In this document: in pieces, positions 7,719 to 17,028 of the stretch
How the letters are laid out: every line of letters starts with the position of its first letter
Numbering within the stretch: position 1 is the stretch's first letter
Assembly: GCA_030064795.1 (NCBI GenBank)
Contig: JASJEI010000046.1
Coordinates: 1 to 41,128, forward strand
DNA: 41,128 nucleotides
Direction of reading: 5' to 3'
From: Pleurocapsa sp. MO_226.B13
GTDB taxonomy: Bacteria; Cyanobacteriota; Cyanobacteriia; Cyanobacteriales; Xenococcaceae
The notes under the pieces: generated by a model
Seen by the model: the letters and a program-made list of their open reading frames with translations, nothing else
Told to the model about the DNA's origin: nothing
Databases searched by the model: none
Program-made: the position numbers and the translations under genes

Positions 7719-10127
7719 CTATGAATCCCATTTCCAGTTAGAAATTTCTGGCTTATCTGCGCCGTGTTGTTTGGCATATGCCAGATTATCGATAATTTCG
7801 TCTTTCATCCTTTCTCGGACGTGGGCTGCGCGAGAACCCAAATGAGGAACGCGATCGATCACATCGATGACTAAGTTAAAGCGATCGATTTGGTTGATAA
7901 TTGCTAGCTGTAGGGGAGTGTTGATGTTGCCTTCTTCTTTGTAACCGCGAACGTGAATGCGCTCTTGGTTGGTACGGCGGTACGCCAACTTATGAATCAG
8001 CCAGGGATAACCGTGGAAGTTGAAAATTATCGGTTTATCAGCAGTAAATAGGGTGTCGAACTCTTTATTAGATAGACCGTGGGGATGTTCGGTTTCTGTT
8101 TGTAATTTATACAGATCGACCACGTTGATAAATCTGACTTTGAGTTCGGGGAACTCTTGGCGTAAAATCTCTGTTGCTGCTAAAGATTCCATGGTGGGGA
8201 TGTCGCCACAGCAAGCCATAATTACATCAGGCTCGTCGGCTTCTTTGCCACAATCATCGTTACTCGCCCAGTCCCAAATACTAATACCCTTGGTGCAGTG
8301 CTTAATTGCCTCATCCATGGTTAGGTATTGCAGGTGCATTTGCTTATCGGCAACAATCACATTGACGTAATCTTTGCTTCTCAAACAATGATCGGCAACA
8401 GAAAGTAGACAGTTAGCATCGGGGGGAAAATAGATACGGGTAACATCGGCACTCTTATTAGTTACCACATCGATAAAGCCTGGATCTTGATGGGAAAAAC
8501 CATTGTGGTCTTGTCGCCAAACTACAGAAGAAAGCAAAATATTGAGAGAAGAAACAGGGGCGCGCCAGGGTACTTCATTTTTGCAGATATCCAACCATTT
8601 AGCATGCTGGTTGAACATGGAATCGATTAGATGGATGAAAGCCTCGTAGGAATGGAATAAACCATGTCTGCCCGTCAGTAAATATCCTTCCAGCCAACCT
8701 TCTAAGGTATGTTCGCTCAACATTTCCATTACTCTACCGTCAGGAGAGAGCATACTACCTTCTTCATCTTCGGGTAAATAATCTCCCAACCAAGTTTTCT
8801 TGGTAACGTCGTAAATATCGGCAAGGCGATTAGATGCGGTTTCATCAGGGCCAAAAACGCGGAAATTGTGCATATTTTTCCGCATCACTTCCCGTAAAAA
8901 CTTACCTAGCACTCTCGTATTTTCGGCATACATACCTGCTGGCTGTTCTACCTCTAGAGCAAATTCCCGAAAGTCGGGCATTTTTAGGTCTTTACGCAAT
9001 AAACCCCCGTTTGCCGAAGGATTGGCACTCATCCGACGCTCGCCTTGAGGAGCTAATGCTTTGAGTTCGGGAATTAAAGTCCCGTTCTCGTCAAATAGTT
9101 CCTCTGGCTTGTAGCTTTTCATCCACTGTTCGAGAAGTTTTACGTGGTCTGGGTTGGAGTGCATTCCACCCATAGGAACTTGGTGGGCGCGCCAAAAACC
9201 CTCAACTTTCTTGCCATCAACTCGTTCTGGTGCTGTCCAGCCTTTGGGAGTACGCAAAATAATCATCGGCCAACGGGGGCGAAAAGCTTTATTCTGGCTG
9301 CGGGCTTCTTGTTGTATTTCCCTAATTTGAGTAATGCACTCCTCCAGGGTAGCTGCCATCTTTTGATGCATGACTTCGGGGTCAGACCCTTCGACAACGT
9401 AGGGAGTATAACCGTAGCCTCGGAATAAATACTCTAACTCTTCAGAACTAATGCGAGCCAGGATCGTAGGATTAGCTATTTTGTAGCCGTTGAGATTTAA
9501 AATCGGCAATACCGCCCCATCCCGCACGGGATTGAGAAACTTATTTGAATGCCATGCGGTAGCTAGAGGCCCTGTTTCTGCTTCTCCATCACCTACTACA
9601 CAAGCAGTAATTAAGTCTGGGTTGTCAAAAACCATGCCATAAGCATGAGAAATACTGTAGCCCAGTTCTCCTCCCTCATGTATCGAACCAGGAGTTTCAG
9701 GAGTACAGTGACTGCCGATATAGCCAGGAAAAGAAAATTGTTTAAAAAACTTCTGCATCCCTTCTGCATCTTCGCTCTTTTCGGTGTAGATTTCCGAGTA
9801 AGTCCCTTCCAGATATACAGGCCCCAAGACTCCTGGCGCACCATGTCCAGGCCCCGCGACAAAGATAGCATTCAAGTCATATTTCTTAATCAGTCGATTA
9901 AGATGGATGTAGGTAAAGCTTAGAGCAGGAGATGCACCCCAATGTCCCAAAAGTCGTTGTTTGATGTGTTCCGCTTTTAATGGCTCTTTTAGTAGGGGAT
10001 TATCTCGTAGATAGATCATTCCGACTGCAAGATAATTACAAGCACGCCAGTAAGCATCGATTTTTTTTAGTTCTTCAGAACTTAAAATTTCTGATGTTTG
10101 TTGAGGATTGGTTGGAGTAGAAACCAT
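7719..10127 (-). CDS. xfp: Phosphoketolase (xylulose 5-phosphate/fructose 6-phosphate)
   Basis: A thiamine-diphosphate enzyme that cleaves xylulose 5-phosphate (and usually fructose 6-phosphate) with phosphate to give acetyl phosphate plus glyceraldehyde 3-phosphate or erythrose 4-phosphate. Its 802 residues are full length. Visible motifs: [21 protein letters not shown] (about 90-110), ThDP-binding [22 protein letters not shown] (about 178-199), [18 protein letters not shown] and SHQDPGFID in the pyrimidine domain. It lies just upstream of glgP on the same strand and near ackA, consistent with a glycolytic bypass that makes acetate and ATP. A 442-bp gap upstream separates it from pstB, so it probably has its own promoter. 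Confidence 0.97.
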   Translation of the reverse strand: MVSTPTNPQQTSEILSSEELKKIDAYWRACNYLAVGMIYLRDNPLLKEPLKAEHIKQRLLGHWGASPALSFTYIHLNRLIKKYDLNAIFVAGPGHGAPGVLGPVYLEGTYSEIYTEKSEDAEGMQKFFKQFSFPGYIGSHCTPETPGSIHEGGELGYSISHAYGMVFDNPDLITACVVGDGEAETGPLATAWHSNKFLNPVRDGAVLPILNLNGYKIANPTILARISSEELEYLFRGYGYTPYVVEGSDPEVMHQKMAATLEECITQIREIQQEARSQNKAFRPRWPMIILRTPKGWTAPERVDGKKVEGFWRAHQVPMGGMHSNPDHVKLLEQWMKSYKPEELFDENGTLIPELKALAPQGERRMSANPSANGGLLRKDLKMPDFREFALEVEQPAGMYAENTRVLGKFLREVMRKNMHNFRVFGPDETASNRLADIYDVTKKTWLGDYLPEDEEGSMLSPDGRVMEMLSEHTLEGWLEGYLLTGRHGLFHSYEAFIHLIDSMFNQHAKWLDICKNEVPWRAPVSSLNILLSSVVWRQDHNGFSHQDPGFIDVVTNKSADVTRIYFPPDANCLLSVADHCLRSKDYVNVIVADKQMHLQYLTMDEAIKHCTKGISIWDWASNDDCGKEADEPDVIMACCGDIPTMESLAATEILRQEFPELKVRFINVVDLYKLQTETEHPHGLSNKEFDTLFTADKPIIFNFHGYPWLIHKLAYRRTNQERIHVRGYKEEGNINTPLQLAIINQIDRFNLVIDVIDRVPHLGSRAAHVRERMKDEIIDNLAYAKQHGADKPEISNWKWDS

Positions 10128-10569
10128 GATTTTTTCTAGTAGTCGTTATTTATCTAATTTAGACAAGAGTTTCTTAAGAAAAAGCTGAAAAAATCAAACC
10201 ATAATCGATCTAAAAATTCAGTTTTTCTCTAAATCAAATTGAGTTTCTCATTTTAGGTTTTACTATCTAAGTTACCTCTATCAAAAGTGATAAATCGAGA
10301 TACATTTGTTATACAGAATAGAACAGTTAGTTCAATCGTCTTGAAATCTAATCAAAATTAGAAGATAAAAAAGTACGATCGCACGAGGGAACGATAGGAG
10401 CTTAAGAAGAAGATCCAGACAATTATCTCTAAAATTTACCTTTAATATTAATCTTAAAATTAGAAGATTAACCAATAGTTAAGCTTAGGTTTATTTAACT
10501 GTCTGTATGTAAAAAATTCAGTAACTGTTATAACTTTAAACTCAAAAATTTTGCTGGTTGATTTTCACT
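10128..10569. other. Gene-free interval upstream of xfp
   Basis: An AT-rich stretch of 442 bp between the 5' end of xfp and the 3' end of pstB, both on the minus strand. It must hold the xfp promoter. I found no convincing -10/-35 pair, no riboswitch-like structure and no reading frame worth reporting. Confidence 0.5.
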
Positions 10570-11394
10570 TTAGCCGAAATGTCCACTTACATATTTTTGG
10601 GTTGATTCTTCTTGGGGATTTTCAAAAATATTTTCTGTTTTGTCGTACTCCACCAAATAGCCAAAGCGACTTCCCGAATCTCCTGCTTCGGCATTGAAAA
10701 ATGCCGTCATATCGGCAACCCTAGTTGCTTGCTGCATATTGTGGGTGACGATGATGATGGTATATTCTCCTCTTAGGTCGTGAATCAAATCTTCCACCTT
10801 ACTCGTAGATACGGGATCGAGAGAAGAACAGGGTTCATCCATCAAAACTACGTCGGGAGAAAGAGCAACCGCACGAGCAATACACAAACGCTGTTGTTGT
10901 CCGCCAGATAGAGATAAGCCATTTTGTTTGAGTTTGTCTTTGACTTCATCCCAAATAGCTGCCTGTCTTAAGGATTTTTCGACCAATTCATCCATATCGC
11001 CTTTATAGCCATTGATTCTCGCGCCATAAGCGATGTTTTCATAAATTGATTTGGGAAAAGGATTGGGTTTTTGGAAGACCATACCGATCCGTCGTCTGAC
11101 TTCTACAGGATCGATGTTATCGGAATAAAGATTCTTGTTACGGTAGATAACTTTCCCCTTGACTTTGCAACCATCAATTAGGTCGTTGAGACGATTAAAG
11201 CAGCGTATTAGGGTACTTTTACCGCAGCCAGAAGGCCCAATTAGAGCCGTTACCTGATTTTTGGGTATATCCATATAAACTCCCCGCAAAGCAGCAAAGT
11301 CATCGTAGGAAACGGTAACATCTTCGACTTTGAGAATGGTTTCTGCTTGCTGAGAATTTTGCGAGCGAGATTTTTGTTCTTCTTGAACGGGCAT
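10570..11394 (-). CDS. pstB: Phosphate ABC transporter ATP-binding protein PstB
   Basis: The ATPase of the high-affinity phosphate importer PstSCAB. It has 274 residues with Walker [10 protein letters not shown] (about 54-62), Q-loop region [24 protein letters not shown] signature [14 protein letters not shown], Walker [14 protein letters not shown] and H-loop [10 protein letters not shown]. The C-terminus [17 protein letters not shown] is typical of PstB. AAGGAG lies about 10 bases before the ATG. It is the last gene of pstC-pstA-pstB; no phoU follows. A truncated second pstB is present at 27697. Confidence 0.98.
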   Translation of the reverse strand: MPVQEEQKSRSQNSQQAETILKVEDVTVSYDDFAALRGVYMDIPKNQVTALIGPSGCGKSTLIRCFNRLNDLIDGCKVKGKVIYRNKNLYSDNIDPVEVRRRIGMVFQKPNPFPKSIYENIAYGARINGYKGDMDELVEKSLRQAAIWDEVKDKLKQNGLSLSGGQQQRLCIARAVALSPDVVLMDEPCSSLDPVSTSKVEDLIHDLRGEYTIIIVTHNMQQATRVADMTAFFNAEAGDSGSRFGYLVEYDKTENIFENPQEESTQKYVSGHFG

Positions 11395-11447
11395 GATTAA
11401 AATTTCTCCTTGATTGATTTAATTTGTTGATTTCTGATTTGAGGAAG

Positions 11448-11467
11448 GGCGAACGACCGTTGGCCCC
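11448..11467. repeat. Short hairpin repeat between pstA and pstB
   Basis: GGGCGAAC and a downstream G(G)CCC arm, with one mismatch, match the element at 7692-7711 nearly base for base, including the flanking CCTAC. A dispersed hairpin repeat inside an operon may affect mRNA stability. Confidence 0.5.
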
Positions 11468-11476
11468 TACAATTGT

Positions 11477-12361
11477 TTAATAAACACTCTTTCGGGTTGC
11501 CCAACGAGAAAGGATACTGGCAAGTAAAATCAGCAACACTAAAATTAACGAAGCTGCCCAAGCAAGTTCTTTCTGGTTTTCGTAAGGGACAGTGGCGTAG
11601 TTATAAACTAAAACTGACAGGGAAGGAATCGGTTCAAACAAGCCCTGGGGCCAAAATTGCGTAAACAGGGCGGTAAAGATTAGAGGTGCGGTTTCTCCTG
11701 CTGCGCGAGCGATCGCCAGAGATGTTCCCGTAACGATCGCGGGTGTAGCTGCGGGCAAAACAATCTTGAGTACGGTATGAAAATTAGATGCCCCAACTCC
11801 CACCGATGCCCAGCGCACCTCTTGGGGAACGATTTGTAAAGCTTCGTCGGTGGTACGGACAATAATCGGTAGCATCAATATTGCTAGGGCAAAACCGCCA
11901 GCAAAAGCGGAAAAGCTATCAAACCTAGTGACAATAGTTCCGTAAGCAAAAATCCCCACGATGATTGAAGGTACGCCACTAAGAACATTAGTCGCAAAAC
12001 GAATCCAACGGGCGACTCTTTTGGGCGCGAATTCTGAGAGATAAACTGCTGCTAAAACTCCGATCGGGATACTAATTACAGCAGCAATCCCCACCAAAAT
12101 TAACGTACCGACGATCGCATTGGCAATACCGCCACCCTCTTGAAATGCAGCAGGAGGCAATTCGGTAAATAAACTCAAGTTAAAGCGATTTGCACCTTTA
12201 ATAATTACGTAGGTAATCACCAGTACCAGAGGTAATATGGCTACACCTAATAAAGTAAAAGCTAGGATAGTTAGCAAAGTACCAATAATAGTACGGGGAC
12301 GACTACTAGAAGCCTCTAAAGCATCGAGACTATCTCTTTGATTGTGTGTTGCAGATGTCAT
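11477..12361 (-). CDS. pstA: Phosphate ABC transporter permease PstA
   Basis: An inner-membrane permease of the phosphate importer, paired with PstC. It has 294 residues with six predicted membrane spans: the N-terminal LLTILAFTLLGVAILPLVLVI, further segments through the middle, and the C-terminal LAWAASLILVLLILLASILS. The permease signature loop (EALQIVPQEVRWASVGVGASNFHTVLKIVLPAATPAIVTG) and the PstA-typical ARAAGETAPLIFTALF are present. It lies 103 bp downstream of pstC and 82 bp upstream of pstB on the same strand. Both gaps contain short repeats rather than promoters. Confidence 0.97.
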   Translation of the reverse strand: MTSATHNQRDSLDALEASSSRPRTIIGTLLTILAFTLLGVAILPLVLVITYVIIKGANRFNLSLFTELPPAAFQEGGGIANAIVGTLILVGIAAVISIPIGVLAAVYLSEFAPKRVARWIRFATNVLSGVPSIIVGIFAYGTIVTRFDSFSAFAGGFALAILMLPIIVRTTDEALQIVPQEVRWASVGVGASNFHTVLKIVLPAATPAIVTGTSLAIARAAGETAPLIFTALFTQFWPQGLFEPIPSLSVLVYNYATVPYENQKELAWAASLILVLLILLASILSRWATRKSVY

Positions 12362-12423
12362 GATTTAACTTGCGTAGAATGTAGTGAATAATAAATAGTA
12401 ATAAGTGGTAGGAGAAAACAATT

Positions 12424-12462
12424 CAACAGCTAAAAGCTAAAAGCTAAGAGCTAAAAGCTTTT
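12424..12462. repeat. Heptanucleotide tandem repeat (AGCTAAA)n between pstC and pstA
   Basis: About four to five units of AGCTAAA or AGCTAAG in the pstC-pstA gap. A degenerate array of the same heptamer occurs at 31200-31228 upstream of the ABC-F gene. Confidence 0.75.
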
Positions 12463-12464
12463 CA

Positions 12465-13415
12465 CTAATACTTCTTAACTTGTTGAATGATCGACTCTGC
12501 CAAAATATTGACGACCAAAGTAATAGCAAACAAAATCAACCCTGCATACATCAAGGATTCTCTTTGTAAACCACTGGCTTCAGAAAACTGATTCGCCATC
12601 AACGAGGCAATAGTATTGGCAGGGGCAAGTATGGAAAAATTAAGATCGTTACTGTTACCAATAACCAGAGTTGCAGCCATTGTTTCCCCCAAGGCTCTAC
12701 CCAAAGCCAGCATCGTACCGCCGACAATACCTGAAAAAGCAGCAGGAATCAAAATGCTAAAAATAGTTTGCCAGCGTGTCGAACCCACCGCATAAGATCC
12801 AGAACGCAATTCGGGAGGTAAAGAAGCCAGAGAATCGCGGGCGATCGCCGTTAGAATCGGCAAAATCATAATCGAAAGAATGATCCCCGCAGGAAACATT
12901 CCAGGGCCGACATAGTTGGTCGAAAATAAGGGAAACCAGCCAATATTATCGTGTAACCAAGAACCGATGGGTTTGAGAAAGGGAATCAGCACGTATATGC
13001 CCCACAACCCGTAGACTACGCTCGGAATTGCTGCTAATAATTCGACCAAAAATACTAAAGTGCGACGCACCGACTTGGGCAGAAAATCTTCACTCAAGAC
13101 AATCGCACAGGCTACACCAATGGGAAAAGCAATCAGTAGGGCAATTAGCGAACTAACTACAGTACCGTAAATCATGGGTAAGATTGCGTATTGCTTTTCG
13201 GGAGGATTCCAAGCACTACCAGTTAAAAAAGATAAACCAAATTCTTTAACTGCTGGAACGGCCTGAATACCTACTTGAATTGCAATCCAGAGTAGGACTC
13301 CCGCGATCGCAAAAGCTAAGATACGGGTAAGCCAGATAAAACCACCATCAATTGTTTTTTCTGAAGAGGAACGTTTTTTGTTGTCTGCTTTGGAATTAGC
13401 AGCAGTAGAAGTCAT
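12465..13415 (-). CDS. pstC: Phosphate ABC transporter permease PstC
   Basis: The first gene of the minus-strand pst operon and partner of PstA in the membrane. It has 316 residues with six spans: an N-terminal helix at about 28-50 (TRILAFAIAGVLLWIAIQVGI), VSSLIALLIAFPIGVACAIVL, further spans, and the C-terminal LMYAGLILFAITLVVNILAESII. The permease loop (AIARDSLASLPPELRSGSYAVGSTRWQTIFSILIPAAFSGIVGG) and LGRALGETMAATLVIGN are family hallmarks. It is divergent from pstS across a 694-bp regulatory interval. Confidence 0.97.
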   Translation of the reverse strand: MTSTAANSKADNKKRSSSEKTIDGGFIWLTRILAFAIAGVLLWIAIQVGIQAVPAVKEFGLSFLTGSAWNPPEKQYAILPMIYGTVVSSLIALLIAFPIGVACAIVLSEDFLPKSVRRTLVFLVELLAAIPSVVYGLWGIYVLIPFLKPIGSWLHDNIGWFPLFSTNYVGPGMFPAGIILSIMILPILTAIARDSLASLPPELRSGSYAVGSTRWQTIFSILIPAAFSGIVGGTMLALGRALGETMAATLVIGNSNDLNFSILAPANTIASLMANQFSEASGLQRESLMYAGLILFAITLVVNILAESIIQQVKKY

Positions 13416-13712
13416 AATCCTAAAAAAGTTTACTAGAATTTAATACCATTTGAGAGCTAGAAATCTCGCCTTGGAAATTGCTCTGATGAATTTATAGTCA
13501 AGAAAAATTTTTGACTGAAAATTCCCATCTAAAAAATATAAAAGAGTCAATAACTACTCATTTACTAGTAATTGATTCCAGCTTTTTAGTGATAAGCCAT
13601 TGGAGAATCAACGACCTCTCTTACCGTCCAAATATAATAGAGGTTTCTGTCTAAATTTTCCCTCTTGAGATAGATATATTTTTCCCAAAAAATGTTAATA
13701 AATTATTTTATT

Positions 13713-13731
13713 ATTAATCTTCTGTTAATCT
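13713..13731 (+). promoter_or_regulatory. Candidate Pho box (two TTAATCT repeats, 11-bp period)
   Basis: ATTAATCT (13713-13720) and GTTAATCT (13724-13731) are direct repeats with an 11-bp period. Cyanobacterial SphR/PhoB sites are described as 8-bp PyTTAAPyPyT-type repeats separated by 3 bp. The pair is nearly 380 bp from the pstS ATG and about 300 bp from the pstC ATG, so which gene it would serve is unclear. Confidence 0.35.
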
Positions 13732-14034
13732 GCTTGTGGTATGGGAGATTTTATTTTCAATTATCGAGATTATTTTTGGTTTATCGAGGTTTTTTTTGCG
13801 AAAAGCTTTAGGCTCGGAGTAGTCATAATCAAACTAAAGTAAACCTCTAGAAGCGCGATTTGCCTACTTTAAACAAGGGATTGCTTTTCTTTTTACTTGA
13901 ATATTCAGCTAGATATTATCGTTTACAAATGGTTTGTGAGTTATCTGTTGTAAAATTCATCTATCATTAGATACAACTTAAAAAGAATTTAGATAAAAAT
14001 TATCAATAGGTGTCATTAGAGTATAAAATAAACT

Positions 14035-14063
14035 CTTGAGCAATCTTAATTTTCTCTTTACCT
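14035..14063 (+). promoter_or_regulatory. Candidate Pho box upstream of pstS
   Basis: CTTGAGCA (14035), CTTAATTT (14045) and CTTTACCT (14056) form three degenerate 8-bp direct repeats with 10- and 11-bp spacing, ending about 46 bp before the pstS ATG. A GATAAAT stretch near 14078-14084 could be a -10 element. The position fits activation by a PhoB/SphR-type regulator, but the match is degenerate. Confidence 0.35.
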
Positions 14064-14109
14064 AAATCAAATATTGTTGATAAATAGGAAAATAACTTAC
14101 TAAAATCAG

Positions 14110-15198
14110 ATGATTTCTAAAACAAAACGAAATTTCTACTTAACTTTTTTATCTGCGCTTTCTTTAGGACTTATCGCGCAAAACATAGATTTTTCTTCTA
14201 ATAAAGCTAATATTTCCCTTCCCGTTGCCAATGCTCAGGATGTAAGCTTATCTGGAGCGGGTGCATCTTTTCCCGCTCCTCTGTATCAACGTTGGTTTTC
14301 CGAATACAACCAGCAAAATCCTGGTACTAGAATCAGCTATCAGTCCGTAGGTAGTGGTGCTGGAGTAAACCAATACTTAGAAGGTACAGTAGACTTTGGT
14401 GCTACCGATGCACCTTTGACAGAAGAAGAACGTCAAACTTTTGAGTCAACTTACGGTCAAGCTCCCGTACAAGTACCAATGATCGCAGGTAGTGTAGTAT
14501 TTGCCTACAATTTACCTGGCGTAGATAGTTTAGAATTGCCCCGCGATCTCTATTGTGGCATTGTTAACGGTGAAATCACTAACTGGAGCGATCCAGCACT
14601 GGCAGAAGCCAACCCCAATGCTGACTTACCTGACACTCCAATCACTTGGATACATCGTTCTGACGGTAGTGGAACTACGTTCTTATTTACCAACCATATT
14701 TCCGCAGCCTGTCCTAATTGGCAGGGAGGCGCGTCCAAAACTGTAGAGTGGCCCACAGGTATTGGTGCAAAAGGTAACGAAGGTATTGCTGCTCAAGTAT
14801 CTCAAACTGAAGGCGGAATTGGCTACGTTGAATATGCCTATGCTACAGAAAACAACATTACCGCAGCAGCGATCGAAAACAAATCGGGTAATATCATCCC
14901 ACCTTCTCCTGAAGCAGCATCTTTAGTATTTGAAGGAGCAACAATTCCCGAAGACTTCGCTCTTACCGTACCCGATCCAGACAACCCCGACGCTTATCCG
15001 ATCGCTGGTTTGACTTGGTTATTACTCTATCCAGAATACGACGATCCTACTAAAGCGCAAGCTTTACAGGGTGTAATTGATTGGGCGTTAAACAACGGTG
15101 ATGAATTCGCTCAAGAACTAGGTTATATTCCTCTACCTCAAGATGTAGAGCAAAGAGTAGTTCAAACTGTCCAAGAAGAAGTTGTTGCTGGTCAATAA
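14110..15198 (+). CDS. pstS: Phosphate-binding protein PstS
   Basis: The periplasmic phosphate-binding protein that delivers phosphate to PstCA. It has 362 residues with a Sec-type signal peptide (basic MISKTKR, then a hydrophobic stretch; likely cleavage after ANA at about residue 43). Ligand-binding motifs are visible: LSGAGASFPAPLYQRWFSEY, YQSVGSGAGVNQYLEGTVDFGATDAP, HRSDGSGTTFLFTNH and GGIGYVEYAYA. The start is the first ATG before the signal peptide. It is divergent from pstCAB and followed by a strong hairpin terminator. Confidence 0.97.
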   Translation: MISKTKRNFYLTFLSALSLGLIAQNIDFSSNKANISLPVANAQDVSLSGAGASFPAPLYQRWFSEYNQQNPGTRISYQSVGSGAGVNQYLEGTVDFGATDAPLTEEERQTFESTYGQAPVQVPMIAGSVVFAYNLPGVDSLELPRDLYCGIVNGEITNWSDPALAEANPNADLPDTPITWIHRSDGSGTTFLFTNHISAACPNWQGGASKTVEWPTGIGAKGNEGIAAQVSQTEGGIGYVEYAYATENNITAAAIENKSGNIIPPSPEAASLVFEGATIPEDFALTVPDPDNPDAYPIAGLTWLLLYPEYDDPTKAQALQGVIDWALNNGDEFAQELGYIPLPQDVEQRVVQTVQEEVVAGQ

Positions 15199-15245
15199 AG
15201 CAAAGCTTTTCGGTAGCAGTTGGATTTAAAGTATAGTTCTTAATT

Positions 15246-15298
15246 AAAGTAGTAAAGCCATAACATTTCTGTTGATGACAAAAGCTTTGCTACTTTTT
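15246..15298 (+). terminator. Rho-independent terminator of pstS
   Basis: AAAGTAGTAAAGC (15246-15258) pairs with GCTTTGCTACTTT (15284-15296) over 13 bp with a single T/G position. The T-rich TTTTTCT run overlaps the end of the descending arm. It lies 48 bp after the pstS stop. Confidence 0.65.
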
Positions 15299-15324
15299 CT
15301 GTCTTTCGTTCGCAAGTTTACCCT

Positions 15325-16722
15325 TTAGGGTTTAACAATCATTCTCCAGCTTAAAATGACCATCAAAAAAACTAATGGCAAAGTAATTACTGTATAAAAA
15401 ATCAATTGATATTTAACAGCCGAAAAATTTCCTAGATTAATTTGCCATCCTGGTTGATTCCAAGGAATAAAGATAACAAAACTAATCTGAGGATTAAATA
15501 AAAATGAATATCTATTGCTAGGTCGATCGAGATAAAAAGTTAATTGGCGATCGCCAAAGGTAATTAAAATCTGATGAAAGAGTTTATCTTGAAAGACATT
15601 GGGTACAATTAACTCTGGGTGCGTAGCGTTGCGTCCTGTAATTGGAGTTCTCAGCCGAAAATGTAAATCATTTTTTTCTTGTCCGACGATCAGATTTTGA
15701 GCGTATATCCCTTGAGCTAAAGAAATTATTCTAGCAGGGCCAACTTGATTAATATCTTTGGTAGCAATGGTCAAACTTATGGTAAATTCGTTGCTATTTT
15801 TTAAGCTTTCAATCAAATAATTTACGGGAACTTGAGTTTTGAGCCAGCGTTTTCGATTCAATATAATCGAGTTTCTCGTCTCTCTTGGGCTATCGAGATT
15901 AATCTTTGTAGTTGTTGATTCGACAGCATGATTGCTAATTTCTCGCTCTGGTTTTTGTTCCCAGATCGAACCAGATAATTGTCGATCGCGCCTCAAATCC
16001 AACGCCATCACTAAATTATCCTGCTGTTTAAAAAAAGCATCTGTCTGCTCAAATGCTCGGTTAACTTCTAGATAATTTAAACTGCGATCGCTAACATATA
16101 AACTTTGAAGATCGCCGTGCCAAGGGCGATCGCCTGTAACCTCATTACCAATTGCTAAATAATAATCGTCATCCCAATTACTTAAATTAACGCTAGTAAG
16201 TAAGAGCGAAATCCCCAAGGAGACTACTAAAAGATATCCAAAGATTACAAATAATATAGACTTGATACTTATTTGCCCGATCTTACCAGTAACAATAGCG
16301 ATAACAAACTTGAGGATATGGGGATAATTCCAGTAGATAATACCTCCCAAACACCCCCCCAAACTATTACAAATAATATCAGTCCAATTAGAAATACGGC
16401 TGGGTAAAAAAAGCTGAGTCAACTCTACAGTAGTAGCTAAAATCGCACTACTCAAAAAAGCGATCGCTAATATTTTCCCGACTTGCTGTCTTTTGGAAAA
16501 GACAATTGCAGCCAAGCCAAATCCCCAGGGAATAAAGAGTAGTATATTTTGCCAATAGTCTTTAACATTACTACCGAATTTAAATTCGTCAACTATAAAT
16601 TGCCAAGATAACTCCTCTGGAACTACAAAATCTAGAGGTGATAGGGTAGCAGCAAAGATACCAAGCAAACTGATAGTCAATAAAAAATAACCCCAACCTT
16701 TAAGACTCCCGCTCGGATTCAT
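15325..16722 (-). CDS. VanZ-like membrane protein with a C-terminal LamG-like beta domain
   Basis: A 465-residue membrane protein. Residues about 10-165 form a VanZ-like module with several helices and the family's conserved polar residues (FIPWGFGLAA; TVELTQLFLPSRISNWTDIICNSLGGCLGG). Residues about 190-425 are a beta-rich extracytoplasmic region (TISLTIATKDINQVGPARIISLAQG, DLHFRLRTPITG, ITFGDRQLTFYLD) reminiscent of a LamG/concanavalin-like fold. A last helix follows (LIFYTVITLPLVFLMVILSW, about 440-460). VanZ proteins are linked to teicoplanin resistance in enterococci, but the role in cyanobacteria is unknown. The architecture suggests an envelope protein that binds a glycan or lipid, which is inference. 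Confidence 0.82.
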   Translation of the reverse strand: MNPSGSLKGWGYFLLTISLLGIFAATLSPLDFVVPEELSWQFIVDEFKFGSNVKDYWQNILLFIPWGFGLAAIVFSKRQQVGKILAIAFLSSAILATTVELTQLFLPSRISNWTDIICNSLGGCLGGIIYWNYPHILKFVIAIVTGKIGQISIKSILFVIFGYLLVVSLGISLLLTSVNLSNWDDDYYLAIGNEVTGDRPWHGDLQSLYVSDRSLNYLEVNRAFEQTDAFFKQQDNLVMALDLRRDRQLSGSIWEQKPEREISNHAVESTTTKINLDSPRETRNSIILNRKRWLKTQVPVNYLIESLKNSNEFTISLTIATKDINQVGPARIISLAQGIYAQNLIVGQEKNDLHFRLRTPITGRNATHPELIVPNVFQDKLFHQILITFGDRQLTFYLDRPSNRYSFLFNPQISFVIFIPWNQPGWQINLGNFSAVKYQLIFYTVITLPLVFLMVILSWRMIVKP

Positions 16723-16786
16723 AATTAGAAACTGTTTGTCAAGTAAATCTTAAAAACCAAAAAAGTGGGGAGCTAGGGGGTAGGGA

Positions 16787-16859
16787 GTAGAGACGCGATA
16801 TATGAGGGGCTGTTTCTTGAGGTTTCCTCAAGAATTTATAAGCCCCGTCGCGTCTCTAC
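16787..16859. repeat. Long multi-arm palindrome (MITE-like hairpin)
   Basis: GTAGAGACGCG (16787-16797) pairs with CGCGTCTCTAC (16849-16859). Inside it, GGGGCT pairs with AGCCCC, and TTCTTGAGG (16814-16822) pairs with CCTCAAGAA (16826-16834). The whole 73 bp folds into one nearly continuous hairpin upstream of the VanZ-like gene. CCCCAAAT/CCCCAAGT tandem repeats follow at about 16883-16903. Confidence 0.75.
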
Positions 16860-17028
16860 AAGGGAGGTAGGGAAGTATTAGTCCCCAAATCCCCAAGTCC
16901 CCTTCCAAGCGGTCAAATTCCAATAGATATCCAGTTTAATTTTTTGTTTACAAACACTCTCTTATTACTGTTTCTCATCCCCACCTTGTAAGTAAAGCAT
17001 ACAGGGTAGGAATTCTCGGTCTAAAAGG

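Larger units (their letters stand above)
13416..14109. other. Divergent pstC/pstS regulatory interval
   Basis: A 694-bp AT-rich gap between divergent pstC and pstS with no credible gene. It holds two groups of Pho-box-like direct repeats (reported separately) and presumably both promoters. Confidence 0.6.
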
